Of a DNA stretch of 64,000 nt, positions 57,200-64,000 are shown piece by piece (the first letter of the stretch is position 1; every line of letters starts with the position of its first letter). The position numbers and the translations under genes are program-made. Under the pieces are notes generated by a model. It was not told where the DNA came from. It saw only the letters and a list, made by a program, of their open reading frames with translations, and searched no databases. The DNA lies in contig OX345636.1 of assembly GCA_947044365.1 (NCBI GenBank), positions 37,163,212 through 37,227,211 of the forward strand, read 5' to 3'. The DNA comes from Petrosia ficiformis. Lineage: Eukaryota; Porifera; Demospongiae; Haplosclerida; Petrosiidae.

Positions 57200-58030
57200 C
57201 CACAAGGTGTGGTGCATGAATGCCAATGGTGAACATACTCTCAACAGAGATTGATGTAGCTACTCTTTTGTCGGTTGAAATTGTCTCCACACCATAACTA
57301 TTGCATTTCTAGGAAAGTCCTAAACTAGAAGCTCCATTACTCCATCTAGCGCAGAGTCACTGTAGGAAAATAAGGTATACCAATTTCAGTAAGTTGTCTC
57401 CACAAATTGGCTCTTGAAACCATTAACACATCTGCCACTTGCTTCGAAGTGTATTGCCAATTTTTTCCTTCAGTAGTTCAAATGATTGATGCAAACATGT
57501 TGTATTTAATTATTTAAAATATTGTCAACACTAAAAACATTTTTAAAAGTGCAGTTAGTGCAATGGTAATAGGAGAACTAAATATAATATATAAGACCTC
57601 TTATTTTATTACAGTACTCAAATACACACACATACCATAGAAATGTTGATAGTTTTTTTGGGTTGTCCAATTAGTGAGGATGTTAAACATCTATTGAGTA
57701 GATCTAGACAAAACAGAAGCTATCACAAAATCCGTTCTATTAAATATTAATGCCTAGATTTCTATTTTATTTAGCGCCAGCCAAGAAAACGTATTTAATG
57801 CAGAAAGTTTGGTTTTACTAACAGCAAGAATTTTGTTTTATCACCATTATAGTATAGACAAGATATGATAATGATGATAATGTGTTTTTCAGCATAATAA
57901 GTATATAATAATTATTATAATTAAACAGAAACACAAACTATAATAGTGTTTACAATAAACTAGTATAATAATACAGTTACAAGCTCAGGTACATGAGGTT
58001 TTGCACTTCACATACTTCCAATATTTGCAC
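57200..58030. other. Flank of copy B, no gene seen
   Basis: 57500-57790 matches copy A (1505-1790). 57240-57490 is found only in copy B. Nothing coding is supported. Confidence 0.4.
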
Positions 58031-58031
58031 C

Positions 58032-58468
58032 AGTGTTGTATTAGTTAACTAAAACTAATGCTATATTTAGTATAACCTATTTCTATTTTAGTTTTTAAAA
58101 ATATAATATAACTAAAATACATTGTTGATGGCCTTTTAGTTATAGAGCTATAACTGATATACTTGTAATGGATGTTTAATGGATTTTGGTTAACTATGAC
58201 AAGGTAAACGTTTAATTTCTTCGTAGTGCATTTCAAATTTCAACCAACATATTAGTATTTGCATTTATAGTTTTAGTTATAGTGTTAATTTAGTATGAAA
58301 ATAATGACCAACTTTAGTTATAGTCCAGTTTATCACAATTTTAGTTATAGTTAAACATTAGTGGTCAATTTTCATTTTACATTTTAGTTATAGTTTTTTT
58401 TAACTAAAAGTCACAATACCTTACTAAAAGGGGTTTTAGTTATAGTTCTAGTTAACTAAAACAACACT
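58032..58468. mobile_element. MITE rich in 'ttttagttatagtt', absent from copy A
   Basis: Ends agtgttgtattagttaact and agttaactaaaacaacact are inverses. The interior is made of tttagttatag words. The corresponding place in copy A (about 2485) lacks it, giving an empty site. A related fragment lies at 14210-14330. Confidence 0.65.
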
Positions 58469-59288
58469 ATTTAGCATCATTGAAAATATTATAGTTAACT
58501 GTTACTAAAACAGCATTGAAAATATTAATGAACTGTTACTAAAACATCTCAAAAATGAAATTAAGACAACACAAGAATCTATACATGTGAAACCATGCAT
58601 TCAGAGCACTCAATCCAGCTTGATCCTGCACGGTAGCTCTGGCATACAGTAGAGACCAATCTTTCCTATAGCTTCCCTTGTAAAGTAGCCCATCTGGTTT
58701 TCATGACTGAGAACATGGTTATGAAGCATTGACTTGACCAGGTATGCCTCACAGCATTCAGTGCAAAAGCTAAATTCTCTGGCTGTTTATAATTAATATA
58801 TTGATATTAATTAACTGTGGCCCCAAAAAGGCCACAGTCATAACCTCCTGACTGTCTTTGAACATCAATGTACTTCATATTTAGTGGAATGGCTGGTTTT
58901 TTTGGTTGTTTGCTAGAAGATCGATTTTGCTACAAAGGGATAAAATACGCTAGTCCACGTGATCTGTGGCAGATCTAAACAGCTAGAATATTCGATCCCA
59001 GTATATTGAATCTGCTAGCAGATTTATTCCACCTAGATAAAAAATGAGGGGGTGGGGCAGATTTTTTGTGACACCGGCCCTTTTGATGCCATGTTTCATT
59101 TAGAAATTAATTTTATTCATAATAATTATAATTTAAATCAAAAAAATGTATTATAATTATATATTATAATATAACTATATTAAAATTCCAAATTACAATA
59201 AAAGGAAATATATAATTATAGCAAGTGGATTACTAATGCTTCTTGACAGTCTTGTAACATATATAGTAGTCGGTTGATGCTTTAAGTC

Positions 59289-64000
<4,712 letters not shown>

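Larger units (their letters stand above)
54051..59100. repeat. Segmental duplication, copy B (direct repeat of 71-4270)
   Basis: See copy A for the block matches. Copy B has about 1.9 kb (55080-56940) not found in copy A, holding the integrase remnant and most of the Penelope-like ORF, and an element at 58032-58468. It lacks the 1.08-kb insertion and the TTAA MITE of copy A. Beyond 59100 the two loci are unrelated. Confidence 0.85.

Overview
The window is animal nuclear DNA. It is AT-rich, with intron-split genes (GT..AG junctions, mostly short introns) and dense small DNA transposons. Gene content and repeat style suggest a demosponge, most like Amphimedon; that is an inference from memory, not a database result. 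There are no bacterial operons, CRISPR arrays, rRNA genes or recognisable tRNA genes.

Layout. (1) 1-4.9 kb: the last exon of a tubulin polyglutamylase complex subunit 2 (TPGS2)-like gene and its 3' flank. This block is a direct second copy of the block at 54.05-59.1 kb. (2) 5-10 kb: dispersed repeats, an inverted copy of the next gene's 5' flank, and a satellite of about 13 units of 165-180 bp. (3) 10.1-29.7 kb (+): a complete seven-exon, 191-codon Rac-like GTPase with a prenylation tail. Its P-loop and guanine-specificity residues are altered. Intron 4 is 12.4 kb and holds Crypton, Ty3/gypsy and CXC-tailed element remnants plus MITEs. (4) 30-36.4 kb: transposase remnants, a hAT element nested in another element, and a large nested inverted duplication. 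(5) 36.5-42.3 kb (+): a Roc GTPase-COR-Death protein, laid out like the C-terminal part of DAPK1 and preceded by tandemly duplicated charged mini-exons. (6) 43.4-44.3 kb: transposon-type coding fragments. (7) 44.4-54.4 kb (+): a complete five-exon TPGS2-like gene of 257 residues with transposon-filled introns. (8) 54.4-59.1 kb: the duplicated 3' flank with Penelope-like and integrase remnants. (9) 59.3-64 kb (-): a receptor tyrosine kinase running off the right edge, with all three classic catalytic motifs altered (HRN, GFG, ALE).

Together these host genes cover small-GTPase signalling, Death-domain signalling, cytoskeletal glutamylation and receptor kinase signalling. Two of the signalling proteins (Rac-like and receptor kinase) keep their fold and interaction surfaces but have lost residues needed for nucleotide handling or catalysis. 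No shared pathway is shown by the sequence. The rest is a graveyard of hAT, Tc1/mariner, Tigger-like, TTAA-flanked, Crypton, gypsy, Penelope and foldback elements, several with visible target-site duplications.
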